From Breviolum minutum Mf 1.05b.01 (lineage: Eukaryota; Sar; Dinophyceae; Suessiales; Symbiodiniaceae), in assembly GCA_000507305.1 (NCBI GenBank), contig DF239644.1:256260-320259 (forward strand): 64,000 bases of DNA, written 5' to 3'. Every line of letters begins with the position of its first letter. The first letter of the stretch is position 1. The translations under genes and the position numbers were made by a program. The notes under the pieces are model-generated. The model did no database searches and was not told where the DNA came from. It saw only the letters and a program-made list of their open reading frames with translations. This document shows, one piece after another, positions 44,533 through 54,656 of this stretch.

Positions 44533-47500
44533 ACTAAATATGGTCCCAATTTTGTGGTTACAAAAGGTGGTACTCCCCCCAAACGCCTGGAACTTCCGGC
44601 CGCCCCAAAAAAATGGCATGATGGAGATCCATGGACGTCAAATGATATTACCCCAAGCATCATGTCACAAGTATTCGGAGTGATTTCTGACAGGATTTTG
44701 AAAGAGTTCATTTAAGGTAGGATAGTGAAATATACACAACCCGTGTGTCTCTGCCATCACCCTCATTGCCATTTCATGACAAAATTGACCGAAAAAAACT
44801 CGGATTCTTTTCGCGTTTGACGTTCCCTCTAACGCAACAATCCCTACCATCCGGGGGAACCTGAAACCAACTCATGTCGACTTCAAGATCTGGACACTTT
44901 GACATGCATGACTTTCGAGTCCAAGTATAAAAACCAACCAACCGTACCTTTTTGTCCACCGTGCTTGCAGCGTTCACAACCCTTGCGGGAAACAATCCAT
45001 TGAATACTGGTTGGTTAATAGGGATCCTTATAATTAGTGGTTGATCATAGTTTCATGTACAATTAGCTAGTATTATCCCCTTTATACATACACTAGAAAT
45101 TCGCAGGGTGAAAAGAACTGGTCATTTATTTTCACCTCAAAAAAATGACCTTTTCACAGCCACCAACCGAAGGGTAGTCGTTTTAACAAAAAAAACAACC
45201 GTGTACCGATACCTCCACCTTGGACTCGGCGCCTCAGGGACAAACTTCGGGCCCCAGAAGAGTGAACGAATCCCAATAGGAAAAGGAGAAAGTCTTTCAC
45301 TTGGAGGATCATCCCCGGACGTAAGTGGTTAATAACAATGGTGATCGTAAGTCCCCCAAGTAGGGCAACGTTCCCCTTCCAAATGACATAAATGGTTTTT
45401 TAACAGGGTTTGCCATTTCATCACTTGAGAAATTTCCCTAAAAAAATTGGAGAAACCCCAATAACCACCAAGGGACTTGCTACCTGGACCAATCTTTAGG
45501 GGCCCGATTCTCTCATGTAACTTTCGGTTCTTATGGTGGACCCCCGTCTTTCAACCCACCAATTTTTCAGTGGCTTTCGCTGTTAAAGTTCAGGGGTGTC
45601 ACCAGGGATTGGAATGGTAGCTGTACCTGGAACCCCAAAGAACCATTTATAAATGGTTGTTACAATGGGATGATTCCAAATCTTTATATGGAAAATGGTT
45701 GTTTGGGGTTCCAGGTACTTTTCAACTAACGAACACAAATTAACCTTAGAATCCATCTCTAAAATGCTCGATTGGACTGGAATAGTTGCCGTACAAGAAA
45801 TACCATGAATCTTTTTAATGCCAAATCTGGGTAAATAGTCCATACATGGATGTATGTATGCGTCATGAGTCTCATGAAAGGGAGGAGGTTGTCTTTTTTT
45901 CAACAATAAGTACCCGCGAAAAAAAAATGAGGAAATACTTTGAACTAAGCCAAATTTATTGTGTTAGCATATTATAAATATGTATTCAAAAATAGGAAGA
46001 TCTATACATCTGCAGTGAGATGACTGGACATGATGTGCGGGTAAGTGAGCTTCACCCCTGAGTCTCCCTACTCAACACGCTTCCCGTGGATGTCAGGACA
46101 ATGAGATCCTGGCAATCGGAGCTTCAAATAAACCATTTCGAAAGTCCTTGGAGATGGGGCCCCTTTGGATACCTTGGTATCCTAAGAATCCTGGAAAATC
46201 TGGGGAAATCTTTGGCGTATTTAGTAAGATCATATAGAATCCATGTATATATAATATAACTATATCCATCAGTTGTTCCATTTCTATGTTTCCCAATCTT
46301 CTCAGATAAAAGTAGATCTTAGGTCGGTGGATCAACGGCTTGGAACTCTTATGATTCCTCTAAAAACGTCTGAGCCAATATGCTCAAAGACTCAATATAT
46401 TTCACCAACCTCCCAAATGACACCCCTGAAAACTAACGAACACCTGATGGTTGGTTCAGATGATTCCTTTCCTTTCAAAATGGTTCCTTTTCAGGGGACA
46501 TTCCTTATTTTTTCGGTGGGTAAATGTCCATGTTTCATTCTTAAAAAAAGGAAAGTTGTGGCCTGATTGTCAATATAAACTTACTCTATCGCAATTTAGC
46601 ACTATCGTACAAGGTCGAACCGAGTCTTGCTTTAAGTCACTCCTCAAAACTGTGAATCGTTTCACTGATTTCAACAAGAAAAACACATGAAAACACTATG
46701 CCAAACATGATGAGTTCTTTCAACCTTTCCAAAAAAATGTGCATCTATTTTCAACAAAAACCTTGAGAAGTTGTTATCGGGCAATTCAAGATAAATCCTT
46801 AACCTGAATGTTTCAGCCATTTTGGGTAGGATTCCCTTACTAAACTCACTACCTTTTGGGGTAATGACCGTTCCCGGCGGGAAAGGTCGCTATAAATTGC
46901 CTAGTTGTTATGATGAAACCACCAAAAAAAACACAACTATTAAAAAAAAAACACTAGTTGTTATGATAAAAAAATTGCCTAGTGTAAACCCCTAGTTGAA
47001 CCTAGGTTTGAAAGGTCGCTTTTTTTCAACCCAAACCTCCTGTCAGATATGCAAAAATTTCCCACCTCGAGTTGCAAGTTCCAGCGCTCGCGCGCGTATT
47101 GCCTCCCGGGGCAAGTTTTGAAGCCACGCCCAATGGCGTTATGTTTATATCAAGGGTGATTCCAGGGACCCCCAAGAGTTGGACCACCTTATGGTAAGCG
47201 GGACCCATACGATTCCCATACCCGGAACCCATATCTTCAGGGATTCTGGGCTGGAGTGGTATGGGAATAATATGGGAAAGGGGTCCCATCATTGGGGGGT
47301 CCCTGAAAATCCCACTGATTATAAGGTCTTTATGTTGATTCTCCTTGCTAGATCGTCTTCCAGGCTTGGATGTTCATGAAATGATACGACTCTTTTTCAT
47401 GGTGATATACCCATTTCTTAGGATTCCCTATTGAAGGTGGGATGACCATCCCCGATAGAAGGAGTTGATCGAACCGCGCACATATGAGAAAAAATTCCTC

Positions 47501-48230
47501 GTTGGTTGCTTTTTTGGGGACAAGTCAAATCTCTGTCTTCACTTTCTTTTGCCCAAGTTTCGAGGGGTGAACAGAATTTTGACTCCCTCGAAAATTGACA
47601 TGTTGCCTGAAAATCAATGCTTGGAAGACATATTTTCCTATTGAAATAGGTCCCTTTTTAGGGGATATGTTTGTTTTCCAGGGGGGGCTACATACAGTCT
47701 TTGAAACCACCTCGTTGATCAGAATCATTCCCATGAGCTTCCTAGGAAACGAATCAACTGCTTCGCTTCCAACCTGAAAAGGTTTAAGACACTTTTTGAC
47801 TCACTTGGATGTCCCAGGAAGTTAGGATCAAAGGTTAGTAAGTGGGTTATAACCCCAATATATCCCATTTATAAGTAGGCGAAATAACCCATTTACTCAC
47901 CATTTACCAACTTCCTGGGACATCCTGGCAGAGAAGTTTCTCAAGTTTTCCCCATGGATGGGATTTTCACAATCCTGAGCAAACTATAATTCCTAAACAT
48001 AAAATATTTCGGGCATTTTTGGGGTGAGTGACCTACCTGCCATTTGAAGTGAAGACATCCCCCGAAAACTAAGATAATTCACCTGAAAATACACCCCTTG
48101 GAAAAGAAGAAACGTCTACAATATTTACCCAAATTTTTGGGTTCTAAATCTTAGTTTTCGGGAATGACCTTATTTTTCAAAATCTTCGGTTTCTTGGCTG
48201 TTTAAATGTTAATATAATATCGCCTATATA

Positions 48231-48337
48231 TACACTCCCTGAAATTAACAGTTCGCACCTGAAACTGGTGGTTTCCAATAGGAATCTCCGAAATTCCAGG
48301 GGTCTATTTTCAGGTGCTATGTTAGTTTCAGGGAGTA
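48231..48337. repeat. Fold-back repeat, family A
   Basis: TACACTCCCTGAAATTAACA faces GTTAGTTTCAGGGAGTATA, beside a TATATA tract; a family D copy follows at once. Confidence 0.85.
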
Positions 48338-48381
48338 TATGTATATATATATATATATGCATATATATATATATATATGGA

Positions 48382-48476
48382 TGTTTCCGAAAATAGTGGT
48401 ACCCCCAAATCTAACATTTTAATAGGGATTTCCATTATAAACCATCCATTTTGGGGTACCCCTATTTTTGGAAACA
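48382..48476. repeat. Fold-back repeat, family D
   Basis: TGTTTCCGAAAATAGTGGTA faces GGGGTACCCCTATTTTTGGA AACA; second copy of the 24775-24860 element, here inserted in a TATATA-rich tract. Confidence 0.8.
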
Positions 48477-48507
48477 CCCATTAATATATATACATACATA
48501 TATACAC

Positions 48508-48613
48508 TTAAACAAGGCCCAGGTGTTTTTTTTCATCGCCCACTTGCCATTGCCTGACCAAATCCAAAGGCTTGCGATACTCCGAGTCGACGTCGACCAC
48601 TTCCCCGGCCAAC
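48508..48613 (-). CDS. Exon candidate (possibly terminal)
   Basis: After acceptor CCCAAACTGCTCAG the minus strand reads one base and 34 codons (LAGEVVDVDSEYRKPLDLVR then QWQVGDEKKHLGLV) to TAA at 48508-48510. The sequence GTTTAAG at the stop could instead be a donor. Strongly protein-like; function unknown. The plus strand reading over the same bases is also open. Confidence 0.45.
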
Positions 48614-49064
48614 CTGAGCAGTTTGGGACGAGGTGAAATTTCCCAACGGGTTGTTTGGAGTACCCTCGGGGTTTACCTAACATAGCTGGCTGGAATATCA
48701 CCATTTCTAATAGGAAATACATCTTCAAAGTCAAAGGGTCCATTTTCCAGCCAGCTATGTTGGATTACCGGAGTGTATGAACACCTCAGAAAAATTCCAT
48801 CCAAAAACCGGGGAGGTGTTGGTTTTTGAGGTGAAACAATGTCCAACCAAAAAAAATAGGTCCGAAATTCTTAGTTGGAAAGGAAAAAGAAAGACTCATT
48901 CAAATATTGCTATCAAAAACGAGTGTGAGGAGTTGGGGGGAAGCTTTTTTGGGGAGGTGAGGAGGGAGGAGGGGATATGAAAAAAAATACACAGCTTCAC
49001 CGGGATGTTGTGTGGATTGATTGATTGTGGTCAAGACAGCAGTATGAAAGCTATGAACCCAAAT

Positions 49065-49132
49065 CTAGTTGGTGGTTTCAACCCATCCCCAAGTAGGGGT
49101 GAAAATAAAAAATATTTGAAACCACCAACCAG
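49065..49132. repeat. Fold-back repeat, family B (short)
   Basis: CTAGTTGGTGGTTTCAACCC faces GAAACCACCAACCAG; the interior is shortened to about 35 bases. Confidence 0.8.
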
Positions 49133-49367
49133 AAATTGATTGACGCTTAACATCCCTTTGCTGGAAAATGCTGATTGCTCCTGCAAAGTTACCGATATGT
49201 GAATAGCGTTAAACCCCTGGTTCAACATGGCAATTGAACTTAAAGGGATCTTTGCAGAGGAGGCCATCATTTAGTCAAAAATTGAAAATGAACCTTTGGT
49301 TCCTTAAGATGCTAAGTTTGCAGATGATAACTTTCCAATTCCACTCTTTCAACTGAAAAATGCTAGG

Positions 49368-49538
49368 ATGCTGCGTTCATTGGAGTTGCACCTTCAGGAT
49401 ACTAAATCAATGACTTGGATCTTCCATGGAATGAGTTTTGAACAAAATGAGCTTGTAACCTACAAATGGTCAGAAAATTTTCTCGAATGTCCCGGGCTTC
49501 AAAACTTCAAAAGGAAGCTTAAGTGTTCCAATCATTAT
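49368..49538 (+). pseudogene. Left half of an interrupted coding-like relic
   Basis: The plus strand is open upstream of the retrotransposon insertion (FEQNELVTYKWSENFLECPG). Its natural continuation would be at 57252 and beyond. It is AT-rich compared with the element. It is degenerate, so no product is named. Confidence 0.3.
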
Positions 49539-49641
49539 TCAAGGAATCAACATGCATCAGCACTCTTTTTCACCTCCCTTCAAACTCTGCTTGAAGCTCC
49601 ATGTGTTGGTGTTGTGGCCACAGTCATTTCGAGGTAGCCAT
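49539..49641 (-). repeat. Split direct repeat B2 (3' terminus)
   Basis: 103 bases, matching 49749-49851 with a single difference (49609 G versus 49819 A). It starts with core TCAAGG on the plus strand, which marks the element boundary. Confidence 0.9.
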
Positions 49642-49704
49642 CACATCACAAACAAAAAATCCACGTGACAAAGACAGATGGTGGAGCAAGGGGTGGTAGG
49701 AGGG

Positions 49705-49754
49705 AATTCTTGAGAGTAGTGCATCAGACATGAATCATCCTTAGTGTATCAAGG
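49705..49754 (-). repeat. Split direct repeat A2
   Basis: 50 bases identical to 57202-57251 at the other end. Its last six bases, TCAAGG, are shared with B1, reproducing the expected circle junction. Confidence 0.9.
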
Positions 49755-49851
49755 AATCAACATGCATCAGCACTCTTTTTCACCTCCCTTCAAACTCTGC
49801 TTGAAGCTCCATGTGTTGATGTTGTGGCCACAGTCATTTCGAGGTAGCCAT
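49749..49851 (-). repeat. Split direct repeat B1
   Basis: 103-base copy of B2, placed immediately after the recombinase stop codon. Confidence 0.9.
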
Positions 49852-52263
49852 TCAACCCATCTGACCCTTGTCGTCATTTGTCACGTGGCTCAAAAGAAGA
49901 TACCAGGTAGCTGCCGGTATCTTACATGCATCAAATTTTCTGATCTGCTGAAAAAGCAGGGGAAAAGCATCTAGACCTGCAAAGACCTTGACCCGTGCCG
50001 AAGGTGCAACTGCATTGAGGTAGGTGTTTGCTGCAACCTCCTGCAAGTATATCTCCATGACACGGAAAGAAGCCCAGCGGCCACGTCTTCTCACCAATTC
50101 AGCAGATTCACAAACACTCATCAAGTGGGTCGCCCCACCCGGGCGAAAAGAGGCCAGACTCAATGCCTTAGGACGTTCGTGATTCTTGGACGGCAGGTCA
50201 AGCTTCTCAAGCAACCTTTGAAGTCTCGACCTCAATGTTGAACCAGAAAAATTCCAGAGCATTTCGAAGGGTTTCAGTTCAGCGAAGCCAATCCGTACCA
50301 CTTCGATTAAGTCAGCCTGCTCTAACTTCCCAGCTTGATGACGTGCAGCACGGTACCTTGTCTTGGGCTCCTTGATACGAAGAAGCACGAAATCAACACT
50401 GTTTCCAATGTCTGAAGGAAGCACTAAGTCTTCTCGCTTGGCGGCCAGGATCTCTCCGATGCGGAGAAGTGCTCCCCAAGCCAGCGCAAAACAAGCTGCT
50501 TCTCGTTTCCAACCCCACGACCACGCTCCAGCAATCAAAGCTATAAGGATCTGAAAAGGCATCGCGATGTGGTGTTCAGCTGGCTCATGAGAGCCCCACA
50601 TAAAAGCTAAATCCCAACTCTGCTGCAAGGAACGTCGAACCAGCGGCCGTTTGCAAGTAATGGCGTTTATCGTCTCACTGAAATGATAGTAAGGTTTCCC
50701 CTCACGAAAAAGCCACCTGCCAAAATCACACAAAAGGCTATTCAGTTGATCGACATCAGGCGGCGAGCTGAAAAGCACATCGTCAAAGGAAACCTCTTTG
50801 TCTTCCAGCCATGACAGAAAATTACCATAAAGCAACTCGCGTGTAACAGCAGTCAGCTCTGTTGTTCGCCTGCCAGCCTCCAAGACTATGCCAGACCTTG
50901 CAGCCTTTCGAGCAGCATCGCCATGGCTACGCGAAACACCTACTGCAACAATTGGAAAGGGAAAGCCTATCCAGCACATGCAGCCGATGAAGAAAGCAAG
51001 ATAGCATGGACCTTCACCCGGATAGCCGAGAGTAGCATCAAAATCAATATGCCACTCACAGCTGAGCATGGGGAAGGGAGGACTGACACGAACAGAGTCG
51101 ACGAAGGTACGAAAATCCAAGATAGCAGGGGACAGCAATAGTGTGAGTCGACACCAGTTGGCAGCCCATCTTTTAAGTCCATTGATGGTCGCCAGAGCAG
51201 CCAGCTGAGATGAGCTGAAATGGGAGGAAATCAAAGCAGCAGGAGGTGGTATCTCAACATTTCTTGTTGGGCAATCTGCTGGGTTCATTCGAGTGGGTGA
51301 GTACTTCCCAGCCGGATAAAGTCCATAGGCCAGGCAGAGGGCAGCTGCTTTCTGAAGTCCACGACGAAGAGAGCCAGCCGATGAGCGGCCACGAGAGATG
51401 CAGCAACGAGCTACATGAGAATCAATAAAGTAAGGAATCCTCTCGTCTCCACCCTCCTCCGCAACATGCCTCAACATCCTGATGTAGGCTGCCAGCTCCA
51501 AGATGTTGATGTGGGAAGATCCACGCCACTTCCAAGAGCTCTTCTCCTTCCAGCTCAAACCCATCAAAAGGTCATTGGACAAAACGTCCTCCAGGCCATC
51601 AGCAGCCAAGTCCAGACGAATGCGGGCTTCAACCATAGCATCCAGATGCTGCTTGTAGAAGTTTGCAAAAGCTATAGCCAAGCCTTCACAGTAAATTGCC
51701 GATGGCTTAGTCCACTTGCCCTCTATCTTCACGTGCTGATGGTCCTTCGTGCAAGGGCGATGCAGCAAATCCACCTGCATGTTTGCTGAGATCAGTGCAA
51801 ATTCTTTTTGGTGTATTGACCCAAAACTGCACGAAGCAAGATGGGTCTCACGAGCACCCATCTTGAGAAGCCTTTGCCACTCTACCAACCAACGCATCTT
51901 CGACCGGCGGGGTTGTTCTGCTAAAGCCATCTTTGCCAGCCTCAAGCACACCATCAGAATCGCCAAAGTGGCGAAAGCGAGCAAGTTGCCAATTCTGACC
52001 TTTTCATTAGACTGGTCAAATCCACGTGGTTGGCGGTAACTCCTCACGCATGGGTATGCAGCGGGAGAGTAGGATGTACATGGTGGGGCTATCATCACGC
52101 TGTCCAGGCGGTCATCCTCAAGAAGGAAAAGCACCCATTCTACTACCCGATGCTCACAGAGATTGAACTGTCTTGACGTTGAAAGATCCAGCACCGGACC
52201 GCACACCACCCCCAACTTCAGGAGCTCATGGGTCACCACACCAGACCCTCCGCAAACTTCCAA
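49852..52263 (-). CDS. Methyltransferase-like / RNase H / tyrosine recombinase polyprotein
   Basis: 803 codons in the -1 frame relative to the RT ORF. Residues 1-190: Rossmann-like start LEVCGGSGVVTHELLKLG, PPC at 60-62 in IAPPCTSYSP (like C5-cytosine-methyltransferase motif IV, PPC) and EQPRRS at 116-121 (like motif VI, EN(P)). Residues 240-340: the second part of RNase H, HINILEL with Glu256, YFID with Asp281 and NPAD with Asp330. Residues 560-770: tyrosine recombinase, Arg601 (LLRIGEIL), Arg707 (SFRPGGATHL), Trp730 (RGRWAS) and nucleophile Tyr739 (MEIYLQE); the usual His of HxxR is Ala. The recombinase would integrate the cDNA circle. The TTG listed as start is not a real start; entry is likely by frameshift. 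The stop abuts B1. Confidence 0.9.
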   Translation of the reverse strand: MEVCGGSGVVTHELLKLGVVCGPVLDLSTSRQFNLCEHRVVEWVLFLLEDDRLDSVMIAPPCTSYSPAAYPCVRSYRQPRGFDQSNEKVRIGNLLAFATLAILMVCLRLAKMALAEQPRRSKMRWLVEWQRLLKMGARETHLASCSFGSIHQKEFALISANMQVDLLHRPCTKDHQHVKIEGKWTKPSAIYCEGLAIAFANFYKQHLDAMVEARIRLDLAADGLEDVLSNDLLMGLSWKEKSSWKWRGSSHINILELAAYIRMLRHVAEEGGDERIPYFIDSHVARCCISRGRSSAGSLRRGLQKAAALCLAYGLYPAGKYSPTRMNPADCPTRNVEIPPPAALISSHFSSSQLAALATINGLKRWAANWCRLTLLLSPAILDFRTFVDSVRVSPPFPMLSCEWHIDFDATLGYPGEGPCYLAFFIGCMCWIGFPFPIVAVGVSRSHGDAARKAARSGIVLEAGRRTTELTAVTRELLYGNFLSWLEDKEVSFDDVLFSSPPDVDQLNSLLCDFGRWLFREGKPYYHFSETINAITCKRPLVRRSLQQSWDLAFMWGSHEPAEHHIAMPFQILIALIAGAWSWGWKREAACFALAWGALLRIGEILAAKREDLVLPSDIGNSVDFVLLRIKEPKTRYRAARHQAGKLEQADLIEVVRIGFAELKPFEMLWNFSGSTLRSRLQRLLEKLDLPSKNHERPKALSLASFRPGGATHLMSVCESAELVRRRGRWASFRVMEIYLQEVAANTYLNAVAPSARVKVFAGLDAFPLLFQQIRKFDACKIPAATWYLLLSHVTNDDKGQMG
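52233..52263 (-). promoter_or_regulatory. Overlap with U5 run: candidate -1 frameshift site
   Basis: In the RT frame the overlap reads AGT TTT TGG AAG TTT. A TTTTT run (about 52262-52266) lets the P-site TTT codon slip to TTT in the -1 frame, after which TTG GAA GTT continues into the methyltransferase-like ORF. It is not a classical X XXY YYZ heptamer. A one-base indel in the run is the alternative. Confidence 0.45.
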
Positions 52264-54656
52264 AAACTGAAATCTGAGTCCAAGGGGTCTGGGGATCTCC
52301 TCATGCTCGATGTCACCTTCTCCAAGTGCCTGCTTCTGAAAATCTGGGTCTTGAACTGGATGGCCCTCTCTTCAAACATAGGGTCATAGGCAGCCAGCAC
52401 TGCCTGCACTGAAGACAACATGGGGACGTTGGCTCCTCTCTTATCAGCTGACCTCCACACAGCCTCTGCCACCTTCTTGTCGACTTCAGCTTCAACCACA
52501 GCGCCTTTCTCCATAGACGCGTCTGTTGCGAAGATGCGGCTAGGGAACGGCACCGCCAAATTTGAAACCATGATTGGGGCCAGAACCGAGGCCACTTGCA
52601 ACTCACAAGCAGCCTTCCTGCTAAGCCTCCTCAGCTTAGGTCTCTCAGTCTGCACAACTGATGGCGGAACCACACCAAAAACCTCATTGAAGATGGACAT
52701 GCAAGGCCTCCTCAAGAGCATCAAAGAAATCCAAGATCCAACCACACTCTGGTGAAGAGCGTCCGAAGTGAAAGGCCAACCTGCAGCAATCATGGTCAAG
52801 TAGGCCAGGGCAAAGCGCTTCTCAACGGGACCACCAATCAAGGTAACTCCTCTCTTCACTGAAGCATAGTTAGAGATGACCTCAGCACCACAAACCTTGA
52901 AAGTAGATTTGCCCAAAACGTCCTTGTCATCTGATCCCAAAATTCCAGCTGCTGCATAAGCTTCCTTTGCAACTTTCAGACTTGCAACTGACGAAGACAT
53001 GGAGTAGTCCTCATCTGCTCTAACCTCCTCCTTCGACAAAACAAAAAGGTCGTCAATGACCAAACCTTGCACCTCCTGATCCTCAGAAATGCAGGAAGAG
53101 CTCTGCAGCCGTGATGGGGTTCGTAGAAGTCCATGATGTTGCAGAAATCTTGCATGAGAGTCGCATGCGAACTCGACCCCCAAATGGTCGCCTTGGAGCA
53201 AAGCTCCAAAGCATGCCACCACCGGAGCATCAGGACCGACCAAAATAGATCGGGGTTTGCCGGCTAAATCATCACCACCTTCAAGACGTCCTACTTTTCG
53301 CCTCTTGATGGGGAAGTTGTCCAAGTAGCATTGGTGGGCATCCAGACCTTCTAATTGAGAAGCTCTGAGCACTGGGTGGATGGCATTCAAGCTACTCCTT
53401 TCATCTGTTGTCCAAAACTGATGGTAGTAGTCGCGTCTGTCTGTCACCGATCCTACCAACGTCTCCTCATATCTCTTCACCGAAACCTGCAGGACGGAAG
53501 CTGAAGTCGGCAGGCTGCGTGAGGGTCCACTAATCCTCCCCTCACACAGGTTCATCGACCTCCGGTCACCTATCTGCCGGTCACACGTGCTACTTTTGTA
53601 GCAATTGAATATCTTACCCAACTGCCAAGGTTCTTGTGGTCCCAAAGCAGCAGGGAAGACTCTCAAAAGGCCTTGTAGATCCCAAACTCGACAGAGCTTT
53701 AAGACCTCACTCTCCTTGACTGATGACAAGTCTGGTAGAAGATGAGGTGCAGGATGTAGCTGATAGAGGTTCACCCTGGGTTCCACGAAGGGCATGTAGA
53801 GCAAGTCCGACAAGTAGGGGCGGCAATCCCACTGGCCACGACCTGTGAGTTTCAGCCTACCAGCATCAAGCGACCGATATGGACGCAGCTCCTCCTTATC
53901 ATTCTTCTGCTCAACAACATCATCGGGGTCATCATGGGTGTAGGCTGAAACGTTCTGGAGGCCGAGACTTTGCAACTTCTCCTCCAGCTCCTCAAACCTT
54001 GCATCTAATTGAAAAGACTTGCGACCACACCCAAGCACTGAAAAGACTCGGCTAGGGCCACCTGCCTTGATGAGCGCGATCAACCTATCATGCACTGCAA
54101 CATGACAAGGACCAGGACGCCTCCGAAGTCCAGGGAGGATCTCAAAAGGGTTCTCATAGTGGAGGAAATTCAAAGCCATAACCACCAAAGAAACCACTCT
54201 CCTCAAAGCCAAACGATATCTCCTCTCAACTCCCAAAGACCTCAGGCCACCAAACCAAGCATCACCAAGAGGCAAAGGCAAGGGGAACAAGGCAGTAGAG
54301 GTACCACTTCGGACACCCCTCGAGATTTGAAGGCATCTCCTCACAAAGAAAGAGAACGAGGTGCGGCCTGAGCAAAGATGACGAAGCATACCATTTGCCC
54401 AGCCAAAAAGGGAGAGCTCCTTCTTGATCAAAGTAGCCCCCGGCAAATTCCCAGGAAAGAGATCAACATTGTAATCCTCCTGATCTGAATTCAGACCTCC
54501 AACAACTTCTCCAGCATCATTGTCTGAGGAAGCACCGAAATCATCTCTAGCTTCGGGAACATGACGAGAGACGACCATTGCACCAGAAGTCTTTGGGCCC
54601 ATACCAGGCCAGCCATCACATGCACTGATTGCAGACCCCTCAGAAGATCTCCTCAT
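52233..54656 (-). CDS. Reverse transcriptase plus first RNase H strand
   Basis: The real ORF starts at ATG 54656, overlapping the upstream stop as ATGA, and gives 807 residues. The open frame continues to 56696, but that part is a Ser/Arg/Cys-rich shadow of the gag-like ORF. RT motifs: A, VTDRRDYYHQF (about 404-414); B, GALLQGDHLGVEFA (about 484-497); C, VIDD (533-536). After the thumb region comes FATDASMEKGAVVEAE with Asp712, the first catalytic strand of RNase H. About 90 residues later the ORF ends in a 31-base overlap with the next. It copies element RNA; the remaining RNase H residues lie in the next ORF. Confidence 0.9.
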   Translation of the reverse strand: MRRSSEGSAISACDGWPGMGPKTSGAMVVSRHVPEARDDFGASSDNDAGEVVGGLNSDQEDYNVDLFPGNLPGATLIKKELSLFGWANGMLRHLCSGRTSFSFFVRRCLQISRGVRSGTSTALFPLPLPLGDAWFGGLRSLGVERRYRLALRRVVSLVVMALNFLHYENPFEILPGLRRRPGPCHVAVHDRLIALIKAGGPSRVFSVLGCGRKSFQLDARFEELEEKLQSLGLQNVSAYTHDDPDDVVEQKNDKEELRPYRSLDAGRLKLTGRGQWDCRPYLSDLLYMPFVEPRVNLYQLHPAPHLLPDLSSVKESEVLKLCRVWDLQGLLRVFPAALGPQEPWQLGKIFNCYKSSTCDRQIGDRRSMNLCEGRISGPSRSLPTSASVLQVSVKRYEETLVGSVTDRRDYYHQFWTTDERSSLNAIHPVLRASQLEGLDAHQCYLDNFPIKRRKVGRLEGGDDLAGKPRSILVGPDAPVVACFGALLQGDHLGVEFACDSHARFLQHHGLLRTPSRLQSSSCISEDQEVQGLVIDDLFVLSKEEVRADEDYSMSSSVASLKVAKEAYAAAGILGSDDKDVLGKSTFKVCGAEVISNYASVKRGVTLIGGPVEKRFALAYLTMIAAGWPFTSDALHQSVVGSWISLMLLRRPCMSIFNEVFGVVPPSVVQTERPKLRRLSRKAACELQVASVLAPIMVSNLAVPFPSRIFATDASMEKGAVVEAEVDKKVAEAVWRSADKRGANVPMLSSVQAVLAAYDPMFEERAIQFKTQIFRSRHLEKVTSSMRRSPDPLDSDFSFWKFAEGLVW
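54653..54656 (-). promoter_or_regulatory. ATGA stop-start overlap
   Basis: The TGA stop of the gag-like ORF overlaps the ATG of the RT ORF. This arrangement is known from other non-LTR and viral elements to support termination-reinitiation. Confidence 0.65.

Larger units (their letters stand above)
43590..48507. other. Non-coding stretch with scattered exon-like segments
   Basis: No complete gene. The palindrome at 44398-44532, a family G hairpin at 44997-45075 and family A hairpins (46422-46510, 47584-47690, 48057-48170, 48231-48337) are present. Possible minus exons: 45219-45286 (contains FPIGIRSLFWGPKFVPEA; donor GTGGAG) and about 44948-44975 (GCERCKHGGQK; donor GTACGG). These are noted without phase support. 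Confidence 0.45.

Noticed and set aside
51246-51789. Plus-strand ORFs opposite the recombinase ORF
   Set aside because: Antisense shadows; composition follows the minus-strand codons.
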